A stretch of DNA of 64,000 bases. Origin: Staphylococcus pseudintermedius. Lineage in GTDB: Bacteria; Bacillota; Bacilli; Staphylococcales; Staphylococcaceae. Numbering within the stretch: position 1 is the stretch's first letter; each line of letters opens with the position of its first letter. Positions 43,420 to 51,587 of this stretch are shown here, piece by piece. Under the pieces are notes generated by a model. It was given only the letters and a program-made list of their open reading frames with translations, had not been told where the DNA came from and did not search any database. Location of the stretch: assembly GCF_001792775.2 (NCBI RefSeq), contig NZ_MLGE02000003.1, positions 179,044 through 243,043 of the forward strand, given 5' to 3'. The translations under genes were made by a program, and so were the position numbers.

Positions 43420-44712
43420 TTATTCGACAAATTCAAATTCTCCACCTAGAATACGTACAATATCTCCATTTTCAGCGCCACGTTCTCTCAATGCATCATC
43501 AATACCCATTGAGCGCATTTGTCTCGCAAAACGACGAATCGCTGGTTCACTGTTGAAATCAGTCATTTTAAACATACGCTCAATGGCATTACCACTTACG
43601 ACATATGCACCATCATCATCACGTGTGATTGTAAACTTATCTTGAGACGGTGTATGTTTATAAAGGACACGGTTGACGCCGACCTCTTCTTCTTTCGCAG
43701 AGAAATCAATATCTTTAACTTCTTCAAGTGTATTGGCTATTTCATAGAGCAATTGATCAATATTTTCTCGCGTATAAGACGAAATCGGTACAATGGTTAC
43801 CGTCTCATCATTAAGTTGTTCTTTAAACATTTCGAGTTGTGCTTCAGCATCTGGCATGTCCATTTTATTCGCAACAACAATTTGTGGACGATCTTCTAAA
43901 CGTTGCGCATACGCTTTAAGTTCTTGGTTGATAATTTGATAGTCTTCATACGGGTCACGCCCTTCCATGCCACTCATATCAATCACATGCACAATGACTT
44001 TCGTACGTTCCACATGTCTTAAAAATTGATGACCTAAGCCTACACCTTCAGAGGCACCTTCAATTAACCCTGGTAAATCGGCCATAATGAAGCTACGTTG
44101 GTCACGTGTTTCTACTACACCGAGGTTCGGTTGAATCGTAGTAAAATGATACGCCCCAATTTTAGGTCTCGCTTTAGAAACAATCGATAATAATGTAGAT
44201 TTACCCACACTTGGAAAACCAACTAAACCGACATCTGCCAACAATTTAAGCTCTAATGTTACGTCAATCTCTTCACCTGGCTCACCATTCTCACTAAAAT
44301 CAGGCGCAGGGTTTTTAGGTGTCGCGAAACGAGAATTACCACGTCCGCCACGTCCACCTTTAGCAACAACCGCACTTTGACCATGTTCAACGAGATCAGC
44401 TAGCGTTTGACCCGTCTCAACATCTTTAATAATCGTTCCAGGTGGTACTTTTAACACGAGATCCTCAGCATTTTTACCATGCATGTTACTACTTTGACCA
44501 TTGTCACCTTTTTTAGCTTTAAAGTGACGTTGATATCTAAAATCCATTAATGTCCGCAAGCCTTCATCCACTTGAAACACGACTGAAGCCCCACGTCCAC
44601 CATCACCGCCAGCTGGACCACCAAATGGGACATATTTTTCACGACGGTATGCAGTAATCCCATTACCGCCATCACCAGCTTTTAATGATATTTTTACTTG
44701 ATCGACAAACAT
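43420..44712 (-). CDS. obgE: GTPase ObgE/CgtA
   Basis: A 430-residue ribosome-associated GTPase. The N-terminal glycine-rich Obg fold spans about 1-158 ([20 protein letters not shown]). The G domain has G1 [12 protein letters not shown]2/G3 FTTIQPNLG and [10 protein letters not shown], and G4 NKMD. The C-terminal OCT domain (about 350-425) is present, as in most Firmicutes. It acts in 50S assembly and stress signalling and binds ppGpp in related species. Confidence 0.97.
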   Translation of the reverse strand: MFVDQVKISLKAGDGGNGITAYRREKYVPFGGPAGGDGGRGASVVFQVDEGLRTLMDFRYQRHFKAKKGDNGQSSNMHGKNAEDLVLKVPPGTIIKDVETGQTLADLVEHGQSAVVAKGGRGGRGNSRFATPKNPAPDFSENGEPGEEIDVTLELKLLADVGLVGFPSVGKSTLLSIVSKARPKIGAYHFTTIQPNLGVVETRDQRSFIMADLPGLIEGASEGVGLGHQFLRHVERTKVIVHVIDMSGMEGRDPYEDYQIINQELKAYAQRLEDRPQIVVANKMDMPDAEAQLEMFKEQLNDETVTIVPISSYTRENIDQLLYEIANTLEEVKDIDFSAKEEEVGVNRVLYKHTPSQDKFTITRDDDGAYVVSGNAIERMFKMTDFNSEPAIRRFARQMRSMGIDDALRERGAENGDIVRILGGEFEFVE

Positions 44713-44759
44713 GTTTTCACCTCTTTTACTTTAATTTCTTTAATAATGCTTATCTATCA

Positions 44760-44776
44760 CGTTATATTATATAACG
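44760..44776. promoter_or_regulatory. 17-bp palindrome with a TATAAT upstream of obgE
   Basis: CGTTATATTATATAACG is a perfect inverted repeat except for the central base. Read on the minus strand it contains TATAAT about 50 bases before obgE, so it is probably the obgE -10 region; a good -35 box is not evident. The symmetry could also be an operator. Confidence 0.4.
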
Positions 44777-44791
44777 ATAAGTTCATTTAAT

Positions 44792-44826
44792 ATAAAAAAT
44801 AAACACCAGAAGTTACCTTCTGGTGT
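44792..44826 (-). terminator. Terminator after rpmA
   Basis: A perfect 10-bp stem with a four-base loop (44803-44812 with 44817-44826) is followed on the minus strand by TTATTTTTTATATT. It ends the rplU-prp-rpmA operon. Confidence 0.9.
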
Positions 44827-44840
44827 CAAAGATTGACAAA

Positions 44841-45125
44841 TTATTCAGCAACTGCATAAACAGAAACTTGTTTTTTGTCTCGACCTTTACGTTCGAATTT
44901 AACAACGCCGTCGATTTTAGCGAATAATGTATCATCGCCACCACGACCTACGTTTTCACCTGGGTAAATCTTAGTTCCACGTTGACGGAATAAGATAGAA
45001 CCACCAGTAACGAATTGACCGTCAGCACGTTTAGCACCTAAACGTTTAGATTCAGAGTCACGACCGTTTTTAGTAGAACTTACCCCTTTTTTCGATGCGA
45101 AAAATTGTAAGTTTAATTTTAGCAT
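44841..45125 (-). CDS. rpmA: Ribosomal protein L27 with a cleaved N-terminal extension
   Basis: A 94-residue 50S protein whose N-terminus reaches the peptidyl transferase centre. It begins MLKLNLQFF followed by [21 protein letters not shown]; the first nine residues are the Firmicute extension that Prp protease removes after Phe9. The processing enzyme is encoded directly upstream (11 bases away). Confidence 0.98.
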   Translation of the reverse strand: MLKLNLQFFASKKGVSSTKNGRDSESKRLGAKRADGQFVTGGSILFRQRGTKIYPGENVGRGGDDTLFAKIDGVVKFERKGRDKKQVSVYAVAE

Positions 45126-45135
45126 GAGTTACACC

Positions 45136-45456
45136 TCACTTCAGATTTAATTTAATATACTCATTATATTCTTCTTCAATTGTTTGTAAAGAAATAAGTA
45201 ATGATTGGAGTATTAACTGAGCCTGCTCGTTATTCGTATCCACAGCCCTCACATGAAAATACCCACCATCTTCAGAATAATCAATATCTGGACGTTCAGA
45301 AGTTAAGCCAATAATGGCATTCACACTCCCAAAAACAACTGCCGATGCACCTGCACAAACAATATCTTGTCCGTGTTCACCATAATCTGCATGACCATCC
45401 ATAATGACATCTGTGATTTGACCTTCGTCATTTAACTTAATATCAACATTAATCAT
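45136..45456 (-). CDS. prp: Ribosomal-processing cysteine protease Prp
   Basis: A 106-residue cysteine protease that cuts the L27 N-terminal extension. The catalytic pair is His22 (MDGHADYG) and Cys34 (DIVCAGASAV), at the same positions as in S. aureus Prp. It lies between rplU (2 bases) and rpmA, the only place in the window encoding both protease and substrate. Confidence 0.96.
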   Translation of the reverse strand: MINVDIKLNDEGQITDVIMDGHADYGEHGQDIVCAGASAVVFGSVNAIIGLTSERPDIDYSEDGGYFHVRAVDTNNEQAQLILQSLLISLQTIEEEYNEYIKLNLK

Positions 45457-45458
45457 AA

Positions 45459-45767
45459 TTATGCATTAATCTTGTCGATTGTTAATTTAGTGTAAGGTTG
45501 ACGATGGCCTTTTTTACGTTTAGAGTCTTTACGACGACGGTAAGTGAAAACAGTGATTTTCTTACCACGACCTTGTTTGTTAACAGTTGCTGTCACTGTA
45601 GCACCTTCAACTGTAGGCGCGCCAACTTTAACGTTGTCTCCACCAACAAATAAAACTTTATCAAAAGTGAAAGTGTCACCTTCATTTACGTCTAATTTCT
45701 CAACGAAAATCTCTTGACCTTCTTCTACTTTGATTTGTTTTCCACCTGTTTCAATAATAGCAAACAT
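45459..45767 (-). CDS. rplU: Ribosomal protein L21
   Basis: A 102-residue 50S protein: [18 protein letters not shown] at the start, and a basic tail with [26 protein letters not shown] lies eight bases before ATG 45767; the GTG at 45776 overlaps that site and is not used. It heads the rplU-prp-rpmA operon. Confidence 0.98.
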   Translation of the reverse strand: MFAIIETGGKQIKVEEGQEIFVEKLDVNEGDTFTFDKVLFVGGDNVKVGAPTVEGATVTATVNKQGRGKKITVFTYRRRKDSKRKKGHRQPYTKLTIDKINA

Positions 45768-45866
45768 ACTCTGCACCTCCTATTTATAAGTCACGCCATA
45801 CATAGGTGACATAATGTACTTAAAACCTATGTTTGAGCGGTTGTATGTAGCTACGAACTACTCAAC
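45768..45866 (-). ncRNA. L21-type leader RNA upstream of rplU
   Basis: About 100 bases lie between the expected transcript start and rplU. A 7-bp stem (CATAGGT at 45801-45807 with ACCTATG at 45825-45831) lies in the middle. Firmicute rplU operons usually have a structured L21 leader thought to be autoregulatory; position and size agree, but I did not compare the structure with the known model. Confidence 0.5.
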
Positions 45867-45872
45867 TATTGC

Positions 45873-45901
45873 ATCATACCATTCGTTTTACTTCGTGTCA
45901 A
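45873..45901 (-). promoter_or_regulatory. rplU operon promoter
   Basis: A perfect TTGACA (45901-45896) and TATGAT (45878-45873) are 17 bases apart on the minus strand. The -35 box lies within the last codons of mreD. Confidence 0.85.
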
Positions 45902-46403
45902 TAGAACGTTTAGGATTTAAAAAATAGTTTGCAGCAAAGTAAAGGAATATCAGTAAAATCGCATTGAGCAATAATGTCGGCAGTATGCGAAATACGATAA
46001 ATTGAATGAGATTGAAATCAACTAAGCCGACAACTAAATAAAGCATAACAACAAAAACTTCTAAAAAAACAATACCAATCAACGTCATCACATAGACCAT
46101 CACATGATCACGGAAAAATACTTTTAAAAACTTATCAGCAAATAGAATGGATACGATATAACCAAATAGGTAGACACCATAAATTTGTCCGAAAAACAAG
46201 TCGTGGACGGTACCTAATAATACACCAAGAATTAAAGCGATACTGGTATTTTTATAAACCGTAATCAACACTAAAAATAAAAACACGAGATGGGGTACTA
46301 AAATGAAGCGATGCCCCCCTATGATAATCGGTGATAAGAAAGTTAAAACAGTATCTAAATAGAACATGAGTATCGCAACGAGAATATAGTAAATAGATTT
46401 CAT
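45888..46403 (-). CDS. mreD: Rod shape-determining membrane protein MreD
   Basis: A 171-residue hydrophobic protein with about five transmembrane helices, weakly conserved as is usual for MreD. Identification relies on its size, topology and one-base overlap with mreC. In cocci MreCD act at septal or peripheral wall synthesis without MreB. Confidence 0.9.
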   Translation of the reverse strand: MKSIYYILVAILMFYLDTVLTFLSPIIIGGHRFILVPHLVFLFLVLITVYKNTSIALILGVLLGTVHDLFFGQIYGVYLFGYIVSILFADKFLKVFFRDHVMVYVMTLIGIVFLEVFVVMLYLVVGLVDFNLIQFIVFRILPTLLLNAILLIFLYFAANYFLNPKRSIDTK

Positions 46404-47239
46404 TATGAGCCGTCACCCTCATCATTAACAATCGTTTTAGGATCTCTCTTTGCAATAAAGACATGGTCAAAATGGTTAATATTCGCACCGGTTTCAATCG
46501 CAACTTGTTTAGACAAACCGTATTGATCATTTTGAACTTTTTTCACTTCTCCTATGTAAAGCCCTTTAGGTAACTGATCACCTAAGCCACTCGTCACGAC
46601 TTTGTCTCCAGCTTTAATCTTTTCATTATTATCAATATCACTAATAATGAGATGATTCGTTTTCTCATCGAAATGATCAATTAAACCAAAAACTTCATGC
46701 CCATCATGTTGTACGTTCACAGATAAGCGATTTGTGCGCCCTTTAGTCGTGATTAAATGAATTTGAGATGAAAATTGGTTCACTTTTGCGACGCGGCCGA
46801 CTAAACCATCTGCTGTCATTACTGCCATATTTTCTTTGATGCCAGATTTTTTCCCTTTATCAATGACAATCGTATTTAACCATTGGTCAGGTTGTCGCGC
46901 TATGACAGCTGCAGTAATGGGTTCATATTTAGAAATATCACTCATATCTAATTCTTTTTTGAGATTTTTATTTTCTGATTTAAGACGTTCATTTTCAGCT
47001 TCTAATTGTTTTTCTTTATTCGTTGGCTTTTCAGTCTTATGAAAAATATCCGAGATTGACCCAGCAATAAAATGAATTGGATAGGAGAAGACCCTCTGTC
47101 CAAAAGAAGTGGTATCACTAACATACTGTTCAGGAACTGATTGTGCGTGCGAACGAATTGATAATCCAATTAAAGCGATAAATAGTATTAATGCACAAAA
47201 CAACACAACGAGTTTGTTGTTTTTAAAAAAATTGGACAA
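46403..47239 (-). CDS. mreC: Cell shape protein MreC
   Basis: A bitopic membrane protein of about 278 residues: short cytoplasmic start, one transmembrane helix near residues 10-28, a coiled coil rich in Glu/Lys (KEKQLEAENERLKSENKN) and the beta-rich extracellular MreC domain (VDKG-like VIDKGKKSGIKENMAV and GDKVVTSGLG). The only good ribosome-binding site (GAGGTG) overlaps the GTG at 47248, so I prefer TTG 47239 as start; the protein then begins (M)SNFFKNNKL. Confidence 0.9.
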   Translation of the reverse strand: MSNFFKNNKLVVLFCALILFIALIGLSIRSHAQSVPEQYVSDTTSFGQRVFSYPIHFIAGSISDIFHKTEKPTNKEKQLEAENERLKSENKNLKKELDMSDISKYEPITAAVIARQPDQWLNTIVIDKGKKSGIKENMAVMTADGLVGRVAKVNQFSSQIHLITTKGRTNRLSVNVQHDGHEVFGLIDHFDEKTNHLIISDIDNNEKIKAGDKVVTSGLGDQLPKGLYIGEVKKVQNDQYGLSKQVAIETGANINHFDHVFIAKRDPKTIVNDEGDGS

Positions 47240-47281
47240 CCTCAACACCTCAAACTATATTTCAATGTATGTACTGTTATC

Positions 47282-47310
47282 ATTTTATATTACTCTGGAA
47301 AGTAAATAAA
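47282..47310 (-). promoter_or_regulatory. Possible mreCD promoter
   Basis: TTTATT (47310-47305) and TAAAAT (47287-47282) are 17 bases apart on the minus strand. The -35 match is weak. Confidence 0.35.
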
Positions 47311-47383
47311 GTCCCATGCTGTACAATATTGATAAATATCTGTATGAACATGATTATCTCGTAACAATTGACACGGATGATAA

Positions 47384-47435
47384 TAAAATTAAAACGAGAT
47401 AGAAATAGCTATTACACCTTAAGCCTTCTATCCCG
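47384..47435 (-). terminator. Terminator after the 46-residue gene
   Basis: A 10-bp stem with one G-U pair (47426-47435 with 47395-47404) is followed on the minus strand by TTTTAATTTTATT. Confidence 0.7.
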
Positions 47436-47449
47436 CTTCAATCTAACTC

Positions 47450-47590
47450 CTATGATGATTCTTCCGATTGTTGTGCATGAGATTTTTCTTCATCTTCTTT
47501 ATACAACGTTTCATCTTTACGCCATTTCGCAAATAAGTTTTGAGCTTTTAACTGCTCATTGCTTTGTTGCGCTTGATGGTTGTCAGACAT
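47450..47590 (-). CDS. Small hydrophilic protein of 46 residues, function unknown
   Basis: An ORF from ATG 47590 to TAG 47452-47450. GAGAGGTG lies eight bases before the ATG. The product begins MSDNHQAQQSNEQLKAQN, has a central LFAKWRKDETLYKEDEEK and ends in QQSEESS; it is rich in Gln, Glu and Lys and has no membrane segment. A terminator follows 15 bases later. It lies 85 bases after the DUF4930-like gene. I do not recognise a family. Confidence 0.7.
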   Translation of the reverse strand: MSDNHQAQQSNEQLKAQNLFAKWRKDETLYKEDEEKSHAQQSEESS

Positions 47591-47675
47591 CGCAAAATCA
47601 CCTCTCAAAAATTTGTCTCATCCATAGCCTAACTTATCAAAAGCGTTATCTCAAGCTGCACACCTCAATATCTGA

Positions 47676-48152
47676 TTAATCATCGTCAGCTTGTTGGTAC
47701 GCACTTAGAGGCTTCATTTGAATGGATGCACCAAGTTGATTAAGGTCATAATAAAGATCATGCTCTGTTGTATAGACACGCATCGCATCATCACCAAAAC
47801 GATATAAAATAAACTGTGTATCGCGTTCTGCAATTAAAAATTCTTGATCATATCCCATACGTGTCATTTCATTGACTTGCATAAATTCATATTTATCAAT
47901 CCAGTTAAATACATTCCTCATCTGACTTTTAGGTATATTTCTAAAAATGTCGTTTTCACTTTGAATATAGCGCCGTCCATTTAATGGTACGAGATACCCT
48001 TCATCATCAGTCACTTGGTACACTTCTTCATTTCCAACAGGATTCCATGGTTCATTTTTGAAATTCGGTACAAACTTTAATACAGCAAAAACGAGGGCGA
48101 TGAGTAATACAATCATCATAAATAATTTAACAAGACTTTTAATTATCCGCAT
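47676..48152 (-). CDS. Membrane-anchored protein of 158 residues (DUF4930-like)
   Basis: A single transmembrane helix lies at about residues 8-28, followed by an extracellular or periplasmic-side domain of 130 residues with VTDDEGYLVPLNGRRYIQ and a late LYRFGDDAMRVYTTEHDLY. AAGGAGG precedes the ATG by about six bases. I believe it belongs to a staphylococcal family listed as DUF4930, but that label is from memory. Its position beside mreCD hints at a cell-envelope role, which is inference only. Confidence 0.75.
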   Translation of the reverse strand: MRIIKSLVKLFMMIVLLIALVFAVLKFVPNFKNEPWNPVGNEEVYQVTDDEGYLVPLNGRRYIQSENDIFRNIPKSQMRNVFNWIDKYEFMQVNEMTRMGYDQEFLIAERDTQFILYRFGDDAMRVYTTEHDLYYDLNQLGASIQMKPLSAYQQADDD

Positions 48153-48321
48153 GAATGCCCTCCTTAAAATTATCTCTCATCAACACTACTCCCATCATTA
48201 TACGTTATATTATAATAAATAAGATATTTAAAGACATCCATCCGAAGCATGATAAATATAACTTTAGAATGATGTGTTTGTTTCATAAAAATACTACAAT
48301 ATCAATGAAGGAGTGACATGA

Positions 48322-48477
48322 ATGAACATTATCGCATTATTTATAATGATTTTACTTGCCGTAGTTCTTTTTAGAATCAGTGTTTCAATCATTGGCTTTT
48401 TAATTAGACTCGGCTTGATGATACTAGTTGTCTATCTTGGCTATCAATTGTTCTTATGGTTTGTGAGCTATATTTGA
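48322..48477 (+). CDS. Small hydrophobic membrane protein of 51 residues
   Basis: An ORF from ATG 48322 to TGA 48475-48477. AAGGAG lies eight bases before the ATG. The product is almost entirely hydrophobic, with two likely helices: MNIIALFIMILLAVVLF and, after a short RIS turn, a second stretch with LGLMILVVYLGYQLFLW. It is convergent with the 75-residue minus-strand gene and shares 10 bases with it. No family is recognised. Its size and makeup recall small membrane modulators or toxins, but nothing proves that. Confidence 0.7.
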   Translation: MNIIALFIMILLAVVLFRISVSIIGFLIRLGLMILVVYLGYQLFLWFVSYI

Positions 48478-48695
48478 TGACGAGAAGATAACGCTTCATA
48501 AAGGGGATTGGGGCATGAATATTTAAAAAATGAGTCGTATTGATTTGCGATTTGAATTTCATAATTGGCATTAGATGGCTCCCATTTTAGGAGAAAATCT
48601 CTCAGGCGTTTCAACACTTTGAGCGCTTCAATATCAAAAAAACGGAAATCATTAAGAACGACTATTTGATGATGAAGCAATGCTAAAATTTTCAT
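48468..48695 (-). CDS. Hypothetical protein of 75 residues downstream of radC
   Basis: ATG 48695 is preceded by AAAGGGG at a workable distance and lies 19 bases after the radC stop. The product starts MKILALLHHQIVVLNDFRFF, has LKVLKRLRDFLLKWEPSN in the middle and ends in ALSSRHQI. Composition looks protein-like and soluble. An in-frame extension to 48734 would overlap radC and is less likely. I do not recognise it. Confidence 0.5.
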   Translation of the reverse strand: MKILALLHHQIVVLNDFRFFDIEALKVLKRLRDFLLKWEPSNANYEIQIANQYDSFFKYSCPNPLYEALSSRHQI

Positions 48696-48714
48696 ACCCC
48701 GCCCCTTTCTATTT

Positions 48715-49398
48715 TTACGCTTCATTTGTTTCACTCATAATCGAAACATACGATTCTTCCCCAATCACAATATGATCAAGTAACTCAATCCCCATTGCCT
48801 CTCCACATGCAACCAACCGTTTTGTCGTTTCAATGTCCGCTTCTGATGGTGTTGCGTCACCTGAAGGATGGTTATGAATCACGATAATCGCATTAGCAGA
48901 CCATTTCAAAGCTGTTTTAAACACTTCTCTAGGATGTATGATGGCACTATTTAAGGTTCCAATAAAAAGCGTTTGTTCATGAACAATTTGATTTTTCGTA
49001 TTTAAGATGAGTAAAACAAAATGTTCTTGATCATAATCCTTAAATTTTGCATAATAGCGTTCTGCAATTTGGCTCGGAGAATGAATAGGATCAGATAAGT
49101 ATTGCTTTTTATCCTCTGCTAAACGTCGTGACAATTCGAATACAGCGAGCAACGTTGTCGCCTTATTACGCCCTATTCCTACAAACTTTTCTAATTCAAC
49201 TAATGACATGTTTCTAAGCGCTGTTAATGACTGACATTGCGCTAAAATATGTGAAGCAACTTGTATGCTAGAACGTCCTTTACTGCCGGTATTGATAATA
49301 ATTGCAAGTAATTCTGTGTTCGATAATGCCTGACTACCAAATTGAATTAGGCGCTCTTTTGGTTTCTCATTAGATGATAAATCTTGAATGCGTGTCAT
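48715..49398 (-). CDS. radC: RadC/JAMM-domain DNA repair family protein
   Basis: A 227-residue protein with an N-terminal helix-hairpin-helix part (ELEKFVGIGRNKATTLLA) and the JAMM metal motif in HNHPSGDATPSEADIE, after the conserved GTLNSAIIHPREVFKTAL. GGAGG lies just before ATG 49398; a long in-frame extension belongs to the overlapping prepilin peptidase. Despite its name a direct role in repair is not proven in this family. The start overlaps the upstream stop by four bases (ATGA). Confidence 0.93.
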   Translation of the reverse strand: MTRIQDLSSNEKPKERLIQFGSQALSNTELLAIIINTGSKGRSSIQVASHILAQCQSLTALRNMSLVELEKFVGIGRNKATTLLAVFELSRRLAEDKKQYLSDPIHSPSQIAERYYAKFKDYDQEHFVLLILNTKNQIVHEQTLFIGTLNSAIIHPREVFKTALKWSANAIIVIHNHPSGDATPSEADIETTKRLVACGEAMGIELLDHIVIGEESYVSIMSETNEA

Positions 49399-50120
49399 AA
49401 AAATCCTCCATAAAATGAAATCAACTGTGGGTATATCGTAGAAACGGTTACAAATGCGGTGAAAATAGCAGGCGCAAGTGGTACTCGGCGTTGGTGTATC
49501 CAATTAAACATAAATGAAATCGGTAATAGTATACAGCCTATTGGAAAAATGAGTTCTAAAAAGAAGAGTAAAAACGGTACAGGAAAAAAGAAAATGATGA
49601 TAAGAAATAATTTAATATCGCCCATACCCACATAATTTTGTTGAATGCACCCTATCAAAAAAGTAGTAACCCAAAGTAACAGGTGTGGCACATCTATATA
49701 GAAAGACGGATGAAGTGCGACTAACAAAATGGATATTAAACAAAGGAATCTGTGAAGAATCAACTGTGTACGTATATCAACAATTGCAATTGTGAGTAAT
49801 AGTAACGCCATGACATAAAACGTCTCAAGCGGAATGTATACAGGTAGTAATAGCGGATAAATAATAATGCACCCCCCTAAAACTTCGCCTATAAAAAGGG
49901 ATATTGGAATGCGTTGTCGACAAAAACGGCACCTTCCCTTTAACGCACAGTAACTTAGGATAGGTACTAAATCGAGCAGCTTTAACTCATGCTGACATGT
50001 TTGACACTTTGATCTTTGTAAGCAATGTCGCATGCTTAATGAAGGATGATCAGCGAATTGCAGTAAAAAACTCATTAAAATACTGCCTACAAAAAATAAG
50101 GCGACGATTATTCTAGACAC
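49395..50120 (-). CDS. Prepilin peptidase (type IV leader peptidase, ComC/PilD family)
   Basis: A 241-residue A24-family membrane aspartyl protease that would process competence pseudopilins such as ComGC. Two CxxC pairs form the zinc site (KCQTCQH and RCRFCRQ); the catalytic aspartates are in IAIVDIRTQ and YVGMGDIKL (the GxGD motif). About seven transmembrane helices follow. The start is unclear: GTG 50120 is embedded in the AGGAGGTG ribosome-binding site, and the next in-frame ATG is 15 codons further on. comG genes are not in this window. Confidence 0.88.
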   Translation of the reverse strand: MSRIIVALFFVGSILMSFLLQFADHPSLSMRHCLQRSKCQTCQHELKLLDLVPILSYCALKGRCRFCRQRIPISLFIGEVLGGCIIIYPLLLPVYIPLETFYVMALLLLTIAIVDIRTQLILHRFLCLISILLVALHPSFYIDVPHLLLWVTTFLIGCIQQNYVGMGDIKLFLIIIFFFPVPFLLFFLELIFPIGCILLPISFMFNWIHQRRVPLAPAIFTAFVTVSTIYPQLISFYGGFL

Positions 50121-50245
50121 CTCCTCAACACCGTCGAAACTTTAATTCACGACAGCAACATTTCATTGAATGCACTTATTATATGCGCATCCATATGAAG
50201 AGTCAAATCGCCAAAAAACACTTTTTAAGTCGAAAAAAACGTATA

Positions 50246-50301
50246 TGATAAAAAACCACCTTATATGTATCTCGATTTTTCGGAATACATACAAAGTGGT
50301 T
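50246..50301 (-). terminator. Terminator after folC
   Basis: A long imperfect stem with arms AACCACTTTGTATGTAT and ATACATATAAGGTGGTT surrounds an A/T-rich loop and is followed on the minus strand by TTTTATC. Confidence 0.85.
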
Positions 50302-50307
50302 CGATTT

Positions 50308-51576
50308 TTATGAATTAAAGTCAACTTTAGATTTCACTTCACTGATGAAATAAAGACTACCTGTAATGAGCAATGCATCACCATCGTAGTTGTTTATAAA
50401 TGAGATGTAATCATCGACTATTGATTTTTGTCCAAATTCAATTTCATCATATAACGTTTGCTTAGGAAGTGCTTTTGGAAAATCAAATCCTGTCACATAA
50501 ATATGCTTTGCGATACTTTGGAAAGCATCTAACATATGATGAATCGGCTTCCCCTCAATAGCTGCAAATAAGACGTCTACTTTCGCTACATCGTAATACT
50601 TCTCAATTGTGTCCACTAATGCGTCAACACTTTCTTTATTATGTGCACCGTCAATTATGATAAGCGGTTCTTTAGAGACACGTTCAATACGACCTGTCCA
50701 ATACGCATGTTCAATCCCTTCAATCATTTTGTTGAAGTCTAATTGAATTTTTTCTTGCTCATACAACTCAATTAACGCAGTAATTGCAAGTGCTGCATTT
50801 TCCTTTTGGTGTTCGCCGACCATGTGTAATGCTAAGTTCTCTAATTCGTAATCTTTATAACGATATGTAAATTCATCGTCTTCTGATTTGATAAAAATAT
50901 CACGATCGAATTCTAAAGCTTTCGCATCTAATCGTTCAGCGATATCTCTAAAATACTTCAATGCTTCTTCATTTTTAACAGCGTAAACAATTGGCGTATG
51001 CGGTTTAATAATTGCCGCTTTATCTTTAGCAATGTCTAGATACGTTTGACCGAGAATGTCCGTATGATCTAAACCGATACTCGTCAAAATACTCATCAAT
51101 GGCTGTATCACATTTGTAGAATCATTTTTGACACCTAGACCTGCCTCAACGATAACGATATCAACTGGATGAAGCTCGCCGAAATAGAGATACATCATTG
51201 TTGTAATGATCTCAAATTCGGTCGCAACTCCTAACTCAGTTTGTTCTTCCATCATTTCACTGACAGGTTTCACACGAGCCACTAGCGCTACTATATCTTC
51301 GTTTGTAATTGGTAAACCATTTAAACTGATTCGTTCATTAAATGTTTCGATATATGGAGACGTAAAAGTACCCACTTGATAATCATTTTTGAGTAAAGCT
51401 TCACGTAAATAAACAACCGTAGAACCTTTACCATTCGTCCCACCGACATGAATAGCTTGGATATTCTGTTGTGGATTACCAAGTTTATCGAGCATCCATT
51501 CCATACGTTTTACACCTGGTTTAATGCCGAATTTTGTTCTTTCGTGTATCCAATATAAACTGTCTAGATAATTCAT
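50308..51576 (-). CDS. folC: Folylpolyglutamate synthase/dihydrofolate synthase
   Basis: A 422-residue Mur-ligase-type enzyme that adds glutamate to folates. The ATP-binding loop is HVGGTNGKGSTVVYL (about residues 42-56). Further motifs are TSPYIETFNERI, LTSIGLDHTDILG and IIIDGAHNKES. It lies 11 bases after valS, a conserved Firmicute pair, and shares its transcript and T-box control. Confidence 0.95.
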   Translation of the reverse strand: MNYLDSLYWIHERTKFGIKPGVKRMEWMLDKLGNPQQNIQAIHVGGTNGKGSTVVYLREALLKNDYQVGTFTSPYIETFNERISLNGLPITNEDIVALVARVKPVSEMMEEQTELGVATEFEIITTMMYLYFGELHPVDIVIVEAGLGVKNDSTNVIQPLMSILTSIGLDHTDILGQTYLDIAKDKAAIIKPHTPIVYAVKNEEALKYFRDIAERLDAKALEFDRDIFIKSEDDEFTYRYKDYELENLALHMVGEHQKENAALAITALIELYEQEKIQLDFNKMIEGIEHAYWTGRIERVSKEPLIIIDGAHNKESVDALVDTIEKYYDVAKVDVLFAAIEGKPIHHMLDAFQSIAKHIYVTGFDFPKALPKQTLYDEIEFGQKSIVDDYISFINNYDGDALLITGSLYFISEVKSKVDFNS

Positions 51577-51587
51577 AACTAAGACTC

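Noticed and set aside
46252..46530. 92-codon minus-strand ORF across the mreC-mreD junction
   Set aside because: It is an alternative frame of the two genes with no ribosome-binding site.
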